DNA of 13,726 bases from Candidatus Thorarchaeota archaeon (GCA_016841005.1 JAEORG010000106.1:1-13726); one strand, 5' to 3'. Shown: positions 1-7,086, counted from the first letter of the stretch. Notes: generated by a model from the sequence alone, not told the origin. Numbers and translations: made by a program.

Positions 1-216
1 CAATCAGCAATTACTCGCCCTGAATGGAGAAAACAAAGAGGACATGCTAGTCGGCACCAATTACTTTTCTCAGGGGGCTTCTCTGAGTTGAAGCTTAACT
101 TTGCTAGCACAAAGGGTATGATTCAACATAGTTTAAGGAAACGCGGTATATTGGGTCGCAGTACAGCTAATGTGTTTGAGCGCATAACAGATGGTGTGCT
201 ACCAAGACTGAGATGA
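1..216 (+). CDS. Unrecognised protein, 3' end only
   Basis: An open frame enters the window at base 1 and ends at the TGA at 214-216, giving the last 71 residues of a longer protein whose start lies outside. The tail is strongly basic (many Arg, Lys and His) with motifs such as ITRPEWRKQRGH and LFSGGFSELKLNF, and it ends VLPRLR. I recognise no family from this fragment. It has no obvious membrane segment or metal-binding cluster. The gene converges with the minus-strand gene that ends at 289, leaving a 72-base gap. The frame could be chance, because 71 codons is short, but it is open all the way to the window edge and its composition looks protein-like. Confidence 0.5.
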   Translation, partial: QSAITRPEWRKQRGHASRHQLLFSGGFSELKLNFASTKGMIQHSLRKRGILGRSTANVFERITDGVLPRLR

Positions 217-288
217 TTTCGTATACTGCTGTGTATTGAGAAAATCGTGTAGTTTCAAAGCAGTATTTCAAATTTCATTGGCAATATA

Positions 289-1194
289 TTATACACTCTG
301 CAGAAGGTATTTCTTGTTTCCAAATTCAATGTCGTACTGCACATTCGGTCTGTCTGGTCCAATTCTCAATGCAATACCACTCCAACATATTGCATCACCA
401 ATAATTTCTCTTCCCCTAAAAGCAAGAGTGCTCTGAGGAACATGAACTTTGAATCCTATGTCATGTTTCTCAGAATACATTACTCCCCATTTTGACGACA
501 TGATATTCCATTCACCAATATCCTGACCTTTCAGATGATTACCATCTGCATCGAAATATGTATCAAAGAGGGTTCCGCCTAATTCATTCATTATGTAGAT
601 GTGTTGAAGCCCACTCACATCTATTTCTTGTAAGTCAACATTGACCGTGATTTTGTTGTTCCTACGGTCTATGGAATAAGTAACACAAGCTCTTCCTCTT
701 GATTTAACCCGAAGGAATTCTGTTTTCAATATAATCTCTCTTTTCAGAAAGCGTTGCCTTTGTTCAAGCCCTATTGTAATAAATCTACGAAGTATTGGAA
801 ATTCATACAACCTGTGAAATAGACGAGGGCCTACCCATGAGAATGAACTCACTTTATCATGTTGCTTTCTTCTACCACGTTCAATAAGGTTGAAGTCATA
901 GCGTTTCCAAGCATTCTTGTCGATAACTAATCCATTCGCCGAACTCAATCCTGAACCTGGGAAGTAGAAGTCCCGCTTATACCGAAGAATAGGTAGTCCA
1001 AATCCGAGACCCTCCTCTGCAAGATTAACTTGATCTGTTCTCTTACTCGGGATCAGTCCCTTGTGAAGAGGAGAAGACAACCCATGCTGTGGTCTAGTGT
1101 CTTCATAGACGTAATAATCAATCAGTATGCTCACCTTTGAGAATACCTCTTTGTATAACATAAGATGTAGTAAAGCTAATGGTTGGGAAATCAT
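289..1194 (-). CDS. Unrecognised 301-residue protein, translationally coupled to an MFS transporter
   Basis: I do not recognise the family. The protein has no convincing membrane segment or signal peptide. The first half is rich in basic residues (for example SFSWVGPRLFHRLYEFP and a run of Arg/Lys around residues 135-165). The second half, from about residue 165, alternates hydrophobic and polar residues as expected for a beta-sandwich or barrel (KITVNVDLQEIDVSGLQHIY, then IALRIGPDRPNVQYDIEFG near the end). The ATG at 1194 overlaps the TGA of the upstream transporter as ATGA. This supports both the start and co-translation, since no separate ribosome-binding site is visible. A role connected to the transporter's cargo is plausible, but nothing in the sequence shows it. 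Confidence 0.75.
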   Translation of the reverse strand: MISQPLALLHLMLYKEVFSKVSILIDYYVYEDTRPQHGLSSPLHKGLIPSKRTDQVNLAEEGLGFGLPILRYKRDFYFPGSGLSSANGLVIDKNAWKRYDFNLIERGRRKQHDKVSSFSWVGPRLFHRLYEFPILRRFITIGLEQRQRFLKREIILKTEFLRVKSRGRACVTYSIDRRNNKITVNVDLQEIDVSGLQHIYIMNELGGTLFDTYFDADGNHLKGQDIGEWNIMSSKWGVMYSEKHDIGFKVHVPQSTLAFRGREIIGDAICWSGIALRIGPDRPNVQYDIEFGNKKYLLQSV

Positions 1195-2396
1195 TCAATT
1201 GATTTCTCAACCTGCTTTCTAATCCCTATCGCATATATTGGTATTATAAAAAATCCTGATATCCCTACTAGTATGAATGGTGCAGAGTGTCCTATGTAAT
1301 CCCACAAGAGGCCACCTATAAGCGGTGCAATAAAGCTACTAAGACCAATAGATGCCTCTAAAATACCAAATCCTCGTCCTGCATGGCCCTGAAACGCATC
1401 TCCATAAACGGATGTTATAGTAGTATATGATAATGTCGCTGTTACTCGTCCAATAGTGAATAACATTGCTACAACTAACAGAGCCACTTCGAATGATAAA
1501 AAGAGTTCACGGACAAAGACAAGAGCTAGGATACTTACAGAACTCATTGCAACGCTAAGTGAAACCAGAATAATCTTGTTTGACTTGTCTGCAAGAATCC
1601 CCAACTTTCTTCCAATGATGGCAATGATGATTGCACCTGGAAAATATACTATTGCTATATGCTCGATACTGTTACTAAATTGATCAATAACAAAAAGCTG
1701 AATGAATGGAGATAGGATTCCTGATATGAACGCATCTACAGAAACAGCTATAATTAGTAAAACAGCTCCAACGCTAACAGCGCCTGGAGCATCTACGATG
1801 ACTTTGTTTTCCTTTTCTGAGGACTCTGATTTACTGCTCTGAAATAGAACAAATGCTGAGAAAAAGGTGACAAACGTGTAGAGAAGAAAAAGCACGTTGA
1901 TATCGATTAAAAATAGTATAGCAAATCCAATTATTGTCCCAATAATCCTGCCTTGTGATAAGATCGCTTGTCTATGACCGAAGGCTTCAGAACGGTTCCT
2001 GCCACTTACTCCATCAGATATCTCTGCATCATTTGAGACCATATAGATTCCAGCACCGGTTCCCCAGAAACCCCCAATGAGAATGAGAAGTCCAACACTC
2101 TTGAAACTAATTGCAAGTAGTGCAAGAGAATATCCAATGGCAACAATCATTCCACCAGTAGCCATCACCTTTCTTCTTCTTTCAGGTGACGCCAATCTAC
2201 CTGTAATTGGTGCAATAGCAATTGATCCGAGGGATACTACTGCAAGAATAAGTCCTACTTCAGTACCTGATGCATTAAGAAAATCATAGGCAATAATTGG
2301 TATGAGAAAATTTGCCATCCAAGTTCCAAAGCTATAGAAGAAAGTAGACCTGAAAACTGATTTGAGATTCCCGTCAATCATCCTTCTGTCTGTCAT
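1191..2396 (-). CDS. Major facilitator superfamily (MFS) transporter
   Basis: This is a 401-residue integral membrane protein with about 12 hydrophobic segments, the usual MFS length and layout. The loop after the second segment reads ITGRLASPERRRKVMATGG, which fits MFS motif A (G-x-L-A-x-x-x-G/E-R-R-K). A longer charged loop follows the sixth segment (SSKSESSEKENK), the normal divide between the two six-helix halves. The family moves small solutes by uniport, symport or antiport; drug or metabolite efflux is the commonest role for this subtype, but the substrate cannot be read from the sequence. The ATG at 2396 has only a weak ribosome-binding site; a TATA-like box lies about 40 bases upstream. 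The stop overlaps the next gene's start (ATGA), so the two are probably made together. Confidence 0.9.
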   Translation of the reverse strand: MTDRRMIDGNLKSVFRSTFFYSFGTWMANFLIPIIAYDFLNASGTEVGLILAVVSLGSIAIAPITGRLASPERRRKVMATGGMIVAIGYSLALLAISFKSVGLLILIGGFWGTGAGIYMVSNDAEISDGVSGRNRSEAFGHRQAILSQGRIIGTIIGFAILFLIDINVLFLLYTFVTFFSAFVLFQSSKSESSEKENKVIVDAPGAVSVGAVLLIIAVSVDAFISGILSPFIQLFVIDQFSNSIEHIAIVYFPGAIIIAIIGRKLGILADKSNKIILVSLSVAMSSVSILALVFVRELFLSFEVALLVVAMLFTIGRVTATLSYTTITSVYGDAFQGHAGRGFGILEASIGLSSFIAPLIGGLLWDYIGHSAPFILVGISGFFIIPIYAIGIRKQVEKSIE

Positions 2397-2430
2397 GAAA
2401 CCACTTACGTGAATCGCTTATTACTACTGA

Positions 2431-2440
2431 TATAGATTTA
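2431..2440 (-). promoter_or_regulatory. TATA-like element before the MFS gene
   Basis: On the minus strand this reads TAAATCTATA. It lies 35-44 bases before the MFS start codon, a spacing that would give a short leader if transcription begins about 25 bases downstream. It sits in the 73-base gap after the oxidoreductase gene, so the transporter and its partner could be transcribed separately from the upstream pair. No experimental or comparative support. Confidence 0.35.
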
Positions 2441-2469
2441 GAATAAACTGTCAAACTGTCTGACTAGTA

Positions 2470-3462
2470 CTAGAGTCTTGAAACAATATGTTCCTTCAAA
2501 ATCCTAATTGTTTCCAAACCCCATTGGCGAACATTACCAACGAATGGTAAGCCTATATTGAGTACATCCACATGGTTCTTGTATTGAAGCAACCTCTTAA
2601 GGACCATCTCAGGTGTTCCTGCAAGATCCTGCTTACATCCAGCCTCTACCATCTTCTCCCTGAGTTCTTCCGTGAAAAACTTGTGAGGCCACTCCTGACC
2701 AACCACTTCTCGTTTCTTATTTTCGAAATCATCTTCGTCCTCGCCGATGACTGCAACATTGAGTCCTGAAGACCACATGAGGTCCTCAAAGTTGCGATCC
2801 ATTTTGTTACACATAGCTCGAATACGGTCCTTCTTTTGGTCAAAGTCTGCAAATGTCCCTCCGCCTCTTTTCGCATAATCCACTCCATCCGCATATCTAG
2901 CGATGGTTTCTTCCATCATTGGTGCCTTGAGAGTTTCTGTTCCAATCCAGATTGGAGGACGAGGACTTTGAACTGGTTTAGGAAGGAACATCGCTTCTTT
3001 GATACTGTAGAACTCTCCATCATAGCTCGGTCGTTCGTGCGTCCAGAGGAGATTGATGATCTCCAAGGTCTCTCTAAGTTGAAGAATCCTAGTCTTCGTG
3101 GAAGGGTATTCGTATCCATACGCGTCGTACTCAGCCTTTTTCCATCCCGCCCCAATCCCGAGATCGATCCTACCATTGGACGCATTGTCTAGGTTTGCAA
3201 CTATCTTTGCAAGGAGAGCTGGGTTCCTATAGGATTGAGAAGTGACTTGTGTACTGAGGCGAATCTTCTCGGTCTGTGGCGTAAGTAATGCAAGTGCAGT
3301 CCACGCCTCGTAGCACTCAATCTCCGTGCCCTCAATCCAACCGAAGAAATGGTCCGATACTGTGAATCTATAGAATCCTGCATCCTCGGCTGCTTTCGCA
3401 AGGGTGACGATATCATCGTAACTATATCCTATATGTGGTTCGATACTAATGCTAAGTTTCAT
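2470..3462 (-). CDS. LLM-class (luciferase-like) F420-type oxidoreductase
   Basis: A 330-residue TIM-barrel flavin/F420 oxidoreductase of the bacterial luciferase-like superfamily. Hallmarks include the early FTVSDHFFGW segment, the RNPALLAKIVANLDNASNGR helix, the LGIGAGWKKAEYDAYGYEYP stretch (residues about 101-120) typical of the F420-dependent members, and PRPPIWIGT in the barrel. Length and motif order match a complete enzyme. The substrate is unknown; relatives act on alcohols, sugars, polyketides or lipids with F420 or FMN. The longest frame begins at a TTG at 3474, but the ATG at 3462 starts right at the conserved first beta-strand (MKLSISIEP) and is preferred. It overlaps the CPBP gene's end by 11 bases, which suggests one transcript. 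Confidence 0.9.
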   Translation of the reverse strand: MKLSISIEPHIGYSYDDIVTLAKAAEDAGFYRFTVSDHFFGWIEGTEIECYEAWTALALLTPQTEKIRLSTQVTSQSYRNPALLAKIVANLDNASNGRIDLGIGAGWKKAEYDAYGYEYPSTKTRILQLRETLEIINLLWTHERPSYDGEFYSIKEAMFLPKPVQSPRPPIWIGTETLKAPMMEETIARYADGVDYAKRGGGTFADFDQKKDRIRAMCNKMDRNFEDLMWSSGLNVAVIGEDEDDFENKKREVVGQEWPHKFFTEELREKMVEAGCKQDLAGTPEMVLKRLLQYKNHVDVLNIGLPFVGNVRQWGLETIRILKEHIVSRL

Positions 3463-4288
3463 TTGAATCGCCAAGTATTATACTGTCTTCCTTGAGATAG
3501 AATTTGAGAAATCCAAAGGCCAGAGCATTCCCAATGAACCAACCTACTAACATGTAGATCCCTCCTATAATGAGATTCGGTCCAGGTTGGATCATTGAGT
3601 ACATGAAAAGAGGAGAAAATGCATCAACTGAGTAATGAAAGATAATTACTGTCCAGAGTCTTTCTGTCTTGATGAAGACATATGCAATTAATGGAGTAGA
3701 AATTAAGACAAATATCAACTGGCCAATCATCACTATGATTTCTTGACCCGCAATAAGATTGATGAGATGGGATAAAGCAAACAATACTGTATTGATTGCG
3801 ATAGATGTTCTGACACTATATTTCCTGAGGAGGAGGGTGAGGAATATCCCTCTCCACATTATTTCCTCCCATACACCAGCATTTACAGCTAGTAAAATGA
3901 AGGGAGAATTTTCTGAAAAGATAATACTGAAATCAAGAATGAAATTTCCATATAGCACAGCCGCGAGTAGGAGGCTTCCCATTAGTATTACCAACATACT
4001 GATTGTGATTACTATATTTCTCCCTAGAGGTCTGAATTTTGTGAGTTTAATATCCTCAAGATATTCTGAATATGTTCTCTTTCCGTATGGAACTCTCAGA
4101 ACCAGTGGGACAAAAATCAGAAAGAAAGCGCCTCTTATAACAAATCTGAATACGAAACCAGTTATAGCATCAAGAAGAAGAAGATCTGAAATGTAAGTAC
4201 CTAGAAGCAGAATAGACCAATTGAATGCCTCTAATACAAGAAATGCCACAAATATCCGTTGAGATAGAAATGACTCCTCTGAATTCAT
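3452..4288 (-). CDS. CPBP (CAAX/Rce1-like) intramembrane metalloprotease
   Basis: A 278-residue polytopic membrane protein carrying all three CPBP motifs: EEIMWR (Glu141, Glu142, Arg146), FALSH (Phe170, His174) and HYSVD (His218, Asp222). In Rce1-type enzymes these Glu and His residues line the catalytic site inside the membrane. Archaeal and bacterial CPBP proteins cleave membrane or peptide substrates, and some serve as peptide self-immunity proteins. About seven or eight hydrophobic segments are visible. The ATG at 4288 has an excellent ribosome-binding site (GAGGTG, five-base spacer). It is the first gene of a minus-strand run that continues into the LLM oxidoreductase. No protein in this window ends in a CaaX box, so the substrate is not evident. 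Confidence 0.88.
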   Translation of the reverse strand: MNSEESFLSQRIFVAFLVLEAFNWSILLLGTYISDLLLLDAITGFVFRFVIRGAFFLIFVPLVLRVPYGKRTYSEYLEDIKLTKFRPLGRNIVITISMLVILMGSLLLAAVLYGNFILDFSIIFSENSPFILLAVNAGVWEEIMWRGIFLTLLLRKYSVRTSIAINTVLFALSHLINLIAGQEIIVMIGQLIFVLISTPLIAYVFIKTERLWTVIIFHYSVDAFSPLFMYSMIQPGPNLIIGGIYMLVGWFIGNALAFGFLKFYLKEDSIILGDSNET

Positions 4289-4293
4289 ACCTA

Positions 4294-4299
4294 CACCTC
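4294..4299 (-). promoter_or_regulatory. Strong ribosome-binding site of the first CPBP gene
   Basis: The minus strand reads GAGGTG, a six-base match to the archaeal 16S rRNA 3' end, five bases before the ATG at 4288. It fixes that start codon. Confidence 0.7.
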
Positions 4300-4323
4300 A
4301 TTCAGAAACAAGATTTTCTTGAA

Positions 4324-4336
4324 TATTTAATTAAAT
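4324..4336 (-). promoter_or_regulatory. TATA-like element before the first CPBP gene
   Basis: The minus strand reads TTTAATTAAATA across these bases, 36-48 bases before the CPBP start. Transcription starting about 25 bases downstream would leave a leader just long enough to hold the ribosome-binding site. Together with the plus-strand element at 4364-4372 this makes 4289-4436 a divergent promoter region. Confidence 0.4.
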
Positions 4337-4363
4337 ACAACTACGCAATTTACTATTCGATGG

Positions 4364-4372
4364 CTATTTATG
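4364..4372 (+). promoter_or_regulatory. TATA-like element CTATTTATG before the PH/zinc-ribbon gene
   Basis: CTATTTATG lies about 65-73 bases before the ATG at 4437. The identical nine bases occur at 7004-7012 before the flavoprotein gene, on the same strand and at a similar distance from the start. This supports a shared core promoter motif. Confidence 0.35.
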
Positions 4373-4436
4373 ACCAGAGGATGTATCAGAACGTCATTTT
4401 ACTATTCTATACAGGGACAAAATGAGGAGCTAAAAA

Positions 4437-5006
4437 ATGGCTGAGCAACCACCGAGTATTGATGAAGTTCTGGTTGATGGTGAAAAAGTGGAATGGGCAG
4501 GAAAGGAACGAACCAGCTTTAATTATGCGTGTCTTATCGTTATAGCTCTCTTTGTTATTCCTGTCATCGCTGTATCACCTATCCCTCTTTTATCACCTAT
4601 AGCTCTACTAAGTTATCTATATGGCATTATAGTCATCTCTATTGCTATAAGAAATTCACTTCTGTATCCAAAGTGGTATCGGATTACGAATCTACGCCTA
4701 TTAGAAATGAGAGGAAAACGAATCCTTAAACAAATTGATTGCAGTCAATTCAGTGATAGGTCACTTAATGAATCCATCAGTATGAGATTGGATCATCATG
4801 CGAACGAGAAAGGGTCCTCTCCAGTTTATGATATCACATTTTATAATCCCAAAACAACAGAACCACTCATTATTTTCAATGATATATGGTATCTATACAC
4901 TCAGGAGAGTGAAGTCTTTCACGGAATGCAGGAATGTTCTTCGTGTAAGGTTCTAATCAGTTCCAAACTTGAGAAGTGTCTTGCCTGTGGACAATCCTTG
5001 GTCTAG
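4437..5006 (+). CDS. Membrane protein with bacterial-PH-like domain and C-terminal zinc ribbon
   Basis: A 189-residue protein. Residues about 29-71 form a hydrophobic hairpin (two membrane segments). The stretch WYRITNLRLLEMRGKRI (residues 80-96) is typical of the bacterial PH-like domains (bPH2/DUF304 type), in which the strand after the membrane hairpin reads Y-x-I-T-N-x-R-L. The C-terminus carries Cys167, Cys170, Cys181 and Cys184 (C-x2-C-x10-C-x2-C), a small zinc ribbon. The ATG at 4437 is backed by GAGGAG at 4424-4429. The gene is divergent from one CPBP protease and converges on the other. Its function is unknown; the family is thought to bind membranes or protein partners. Domain calls rest on motif recognition only. 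Confidence 0.8.
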   Translation: MAEQPPSIDEVLVDGEKVEWAGKERTSFNYACLIVIALFVIPVIAVSPIPLLSPIALLSYLYGIIVISIAIRNSLLYPKWYRITNLRLLEMRGKRILKQIDCSQFSDRSLNESISMRLDHHANEKGSSPVYDITFYNPKTTEPLIIFNDIWYLYTQESEVFHGMQECSSCKVLISSKLEKCLACGQSLV

Positions 5007-5086
5007 GTCTTTTTTGTAAAAGTGCTAGGATTGAAGAATTTCTCGCAAGTAATTCTCCAATCCCTATATACAATTTTCACCATCCA

Positions 5087-5845
5087 TTACATCATGAATA
5101 GAGATACCATCACAATGGCGGCTGCGATTGAATTCACCACACCGTGACTGGTCCAGCTTGCAATCACGTTTCCATCTCTCCATGCAAACATTATCCCAAA
5201 GACAACTGCAACCAACGCTGCAGAGAATCCATATGTTAGGCAAAATAGTAATGGCAGGAATGGAAGCATGATTCCAACATGAATGAGGCCAAAGATTGCT
5301 GATTGTACAAATATCGCAATCGAGCGAGATGTTCTTCTCTCAACAGCCCCTTGGATGAATCCTCTGAACAGAATTTCCTCTGCAGGAGTAAGGAACGCGA
5401 ATATAAACACAATCTCCAATGCCAGATTGAATGGGAATGAAAATCCATTCGCAAATACAAAAGAACTACCTGGATCCCCAATAGCTTGACCAGACAAAAT
5501 ACTCCAAATTAAGGAGTAATACGTTACAAATGCTAAAGCCAATCCAACAACAAGTCCAATGCCTATCTCTCTTTGGAGCTTTTCCATCTTTAGTCCAATT
5601 CCCTCGAATGGGTGTTTCCCTCTTTTTGCTTCGTAGACTAATAAAATGAAGAGGAATGGTAATGCCATTGGTATTGAGGAATTTCCAGCCTCACTCATCA
5701 AAACAAGGAAGACACCGAAGAACATCAGATAGAGAATGACCACTACATAGTATCGCTTTCTCGAGCTAATTCCAGGCATTGTAGGAGTCGATTCCTGATC
5801 GTTTTCTACAACGAACTCATTAACAATGGTTTTCGTTTCAGTCAT
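5087..5845 (-). CDS. CPBP (CAAX/Rce1-like) intramembrane metalloprotease, partner of an ArsR-like regulator
   Basis: A 252-residue polytopic membrane protein with the CPBP motifs EEILFR (Glu156, Glu157, Arg161), FGLIH (Phe185, His189) and HGVVN (His234, Asn238). The second and third motifs carry the family's His residues, so the protease should be active. The N-terminal 30 residues are polar and probably cytosolic. The ATG at 5845 is preceded by GAGGAG (5851-5856) with a five-base spacer, lying inside the end of the upstream regulator gene. The two genes overlap by eight bases, which implies coupled translation and a shared purpose. It is a different subtype from the CPBP protein at 3452-4288. 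Substrate unknown; the regulator next door is one candidate (inference). Confidence 0.88.
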   Translation of the reverse strand: MTETKTIVNEFVVENDQESTPTMPGISSRKRYYVVVILYLMFFGVFLVLMSEAGNSSIPMALPFLFILLVYEAKRGKHPFEGIGLKMEKLQREIGIGLVVGLALAFVTYYSLIWSILSGQAIGDPGSSFVFANGFSFPFNLALEIVFIFAFLTPAEEILFRGFIQGAVERRTSRSIAIFVQSAIFGLIHVGIMLPFLPLLFCLTYGFSAALVAVVFGIMFAWRDGNVIASWTSHGVVNSIAAAIVMVSLFMM

Positions 5846-6377
5846 AGATTCTCCTCTCCAGTGCCTTTACAAATCCTGTCGCATTCTTGACCATATAACC
5901 CAACCAGAAGAAAATGGCCAGAGCAATTCCCATGAAAAACATAAGAGTGATGATCTGCTCCATTGAACCCCCTGTTGTAATTTCAATGAATATCATATTT
6001 CCCACAAAGACAATTGGTGCTAACACTACAACCATCTGAATTAGCACAATTCCTTTGAGAGCTGGCATCAATGATGGTTTTGATGTAATTTTCACATAAT
6101 CTCTCAGCTTGTTTTGGTCTTCTTTCTCAAGAGAACCTACAAGATCCATTGCACGTTCTCCAAGGGGAGTCAAGTTGTATCGTAGACGTTCATTTTTTTC
6201 TATGAAACCGTCTAGTTGTTTAAGATGATAATTCAGCCTACCTGTTGAGAGACGAAGTTCACCAAGGATTTCAGTGTATGATGCTCCGTCTTCACCGTAT
6301 GACACAAGCCGAATGACATCCCGTCTTGCTGGATGAGCAAGCGCTTCAAATATTGCAGCTTCTATTTCTCGTGACAT
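5838..6377 (-). CDS. ArsR-like winged-helix regulator with two C-terminal membrane segments
   Basis: A 179-residue protein. Residues 1-75 form an ArsR-like winged helix: EALAHPARRDVIRLV is the classic first helix, STGRLNYHLKQL (44-55) the recognition helix, and RLRYNLTPLGERA the wing. Residues about 107-131 and 141-163 are strongly hydrophobic and should span the membrane, leaving a short basic cytosolic tail (ALERRIYD). Membrane-tethered one-component regulators of this kind are common in archaea and usually control their own operon. The ATG at 6377 has a GGTGAT ribosome-binding site at 6384-6389. The gene overlaps the CPBP protease downstream by eight bases. The signal sensed is not evident, and no extracytoplasmic sensor domain is present beyond the short inter-helix loop. 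Confidence 0.87.
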   Translation of the reverse strand: MSREIEAAIFEALAHPARRDVIRLVSYGEDGASYTEILGELRLSTGRLNYHLKQLDGFIEKNERLRYNLTPLGERAMDLVGSLEKEDQNKLRDYVKITSKPSLMPALKGIVLIQMVVVLAPIVFVGNMIFIEITTGGSMEQIITLMFFMGIALAIFFWLGYMVKNATGFVKALERRIYD

Positions 6378-6383
6378 TGATAA

Positions 6384-6389
6384 ATCACC
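6384..6389 (-). promoter_or_regulatory. Ribosome-binding site of the ArsR-like regulator
   Basis: GGTGAT on the minus strand, six bases before the ATG at 6377, complements the archaeal anti-Shine-Dalgarno sequence. It supports this start. Confidence 0.55.
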
Positions 6390-6533
6390 ACGAATATACT
6401 CTGATTATTTACTAAAAGGCGTTTTTGACTAAAATTTCTTGACAGCTCTAGTTGTCATGGGATCTGGAGATATCCCGAAGATTTTTCCAAGACTGAACTA
6501 ATTCCTAGTTACATGCCTCCCGCCTGTATCCCC

Positions 6534-6556
6534 ATATCTATACTCAATCTAGATAT
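6534..6556. repeat. Inverted repeat ATATCTA-N9-TAGATAT
   Basis: Two perfect seven-base arms (6534-6540 and 6550-6556) are separated by nine bases, in the 214-base gap between the small membrane protein gene and the ArsR-like regulator gene. The spacing suits a dimeric winged-helix operator, but the site is about 160 bases before the regulator's start. An A/T-rich seven-base match can arise by chance. The rest of the gap holds two weaker hairpins (6441-6456 and 6459-6476) and no gene that I can support. Confidence 0.3.
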
Positions 6557-6591
6557 TAACCGCCAACATCGACGCAACTTGGAATACTAGT

Positions 6592-6921
6592 CTATGTATT
6601 CCCCCACCAGTCCCTTATGATATATAGATCAATCACGAGAGCAGTTTGAATACCTATGAAAGGGATATTGATGGTGAACCAGGTCCAGAGGTCCCCAGCT
6701 AGTATAATCCATAGGTTTGGATCAATATCATCTTGTACTGGAAATAAGACAATAAGTTCTGCATAAAGTGACACCAGTGTGATAATCAGGAAGATAATCA
6801 CGCATGCCCTAAGCGCTTTGTAGTTTCTCTTTTTTCTTCCTGTAATTCTAAAAATGATATACATTCCCGTTAATACAAATACAATCCATGCAGGAATGAC
6901 GGCAGGAGAAATAGTGAACAA
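6592..6921 (-). CDS. Small three-segment membrane protein, unrecognised
   Basis: A 109-residue hydrophobic protein with three likely membrane segments (about residues 7-25, 38-60 and 82-102), a basic loop after the first (TGRKKRNYK) and an acidic loop after the second (PVQDDIDPN). I recognise no family. The start is a TTG at 6921; a strong GGAGGT site lies at 6932-6937 with a ten-base spacer, and an in-frame stop just upstream leaves no better start. The gene is divergent from the flavoprotein operon and is followed by a 214-base gap, so it is probably a single-gene unit. It is short but well supported by the ribosome-binding site and the coherent membrane topology. Confidence 0.65.
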   Translation of the reverse strand: MFTISPAVIPAWIVFVLTGMYIIFRITGRKKRNYKALRACVIIFLIITLVSLYAELIVLFPVQDDIDPNLWIILAGDLWTWFTINIPFIGIQTALVIDLYIIRDWWGNT

Positions 6922-6931
6922 TTCTGGAACT

Positions 6932-6937
6932 ACCTCC
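6932..6937 (-). promoter_or_regulatory. Ribosome-binding site that decides the TTG start at 6921
   Basis: The minus strand reads GGAGGT (within AGGAGGTA). It is the strongest such site in the region and serves the TTG-initiated small membrane protein. Confidence 0.55.
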
Positions 6938-7003
6938 TACACATTCATTGCAGTTTAACTACCGCTTTGAACCTTTTCATTCGCTACTTATGTGAGTCGA
7001 TGC

Positions 7004-7012
7004 CTATTTATG
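7004..7012 (+). promoter_or_regulatory. TATA-like element CTATTTATG of the flavoprotein operon
   Basis: The same nine bases as at 4364-4372. Transcription starting about 25 bases downstream (near 7035) would give a leader of about 50 bases that contains the hairpin at 7054-7071 and the ribosome-binding site at 7074-7079. This is consistent with translation from 7087 rather than from codons further upstream. Confidence 0.4.
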
Positions 7013-7053
7013 TTGGATATTTCATGCGGCATCTCACTTTCGACAATAGACGA

Positions 7054-7071
7054 TTCAACCCCGCGGTTGAA
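7054..7071 (+). promoter_or_regulatory. Perfect leader hairpin or operator TTCAACC-CCGC-GGTTGAA
   Basis: Seven-base perfect arms (7054-7060 and 7065-7071) with a four-base loop end three bases before the ribosome-binding site GGAGGA (7074-7079). It could be an mRNA hairpin that tunes access to the ribosome-binding site, or a DNA operator downstream of the promoter. GC-containing arms and the tight loop make this the most convincing inverted repeat in the window apart from the terminator. Confidence 0.45.
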
Positions 7072-7086
7072 ACGGAGGATAATAGA

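Noticed and set aside
3759..4196. Plus-strand open frame (145 codons) opposite the first CPBP gene
   Set aside because: The opposite strand encodes all three CPBP motifs; this frame is a shadow with no coherent composition.
4225..4425. Plus-strand 66-codon open frame in the divergent promoter region
   Set aside because: It overlaps the start of the CPBP gene and both predicted promoters, and has no protein-like pattern.
6967..7086. Forty-codon N-terminal extension of the flavoprotein
   Set aside because: It contains the predicted promoter and leader hairpin and lacks a ribosome-binding site at its ATG; the GTG at 7087 is better placed.
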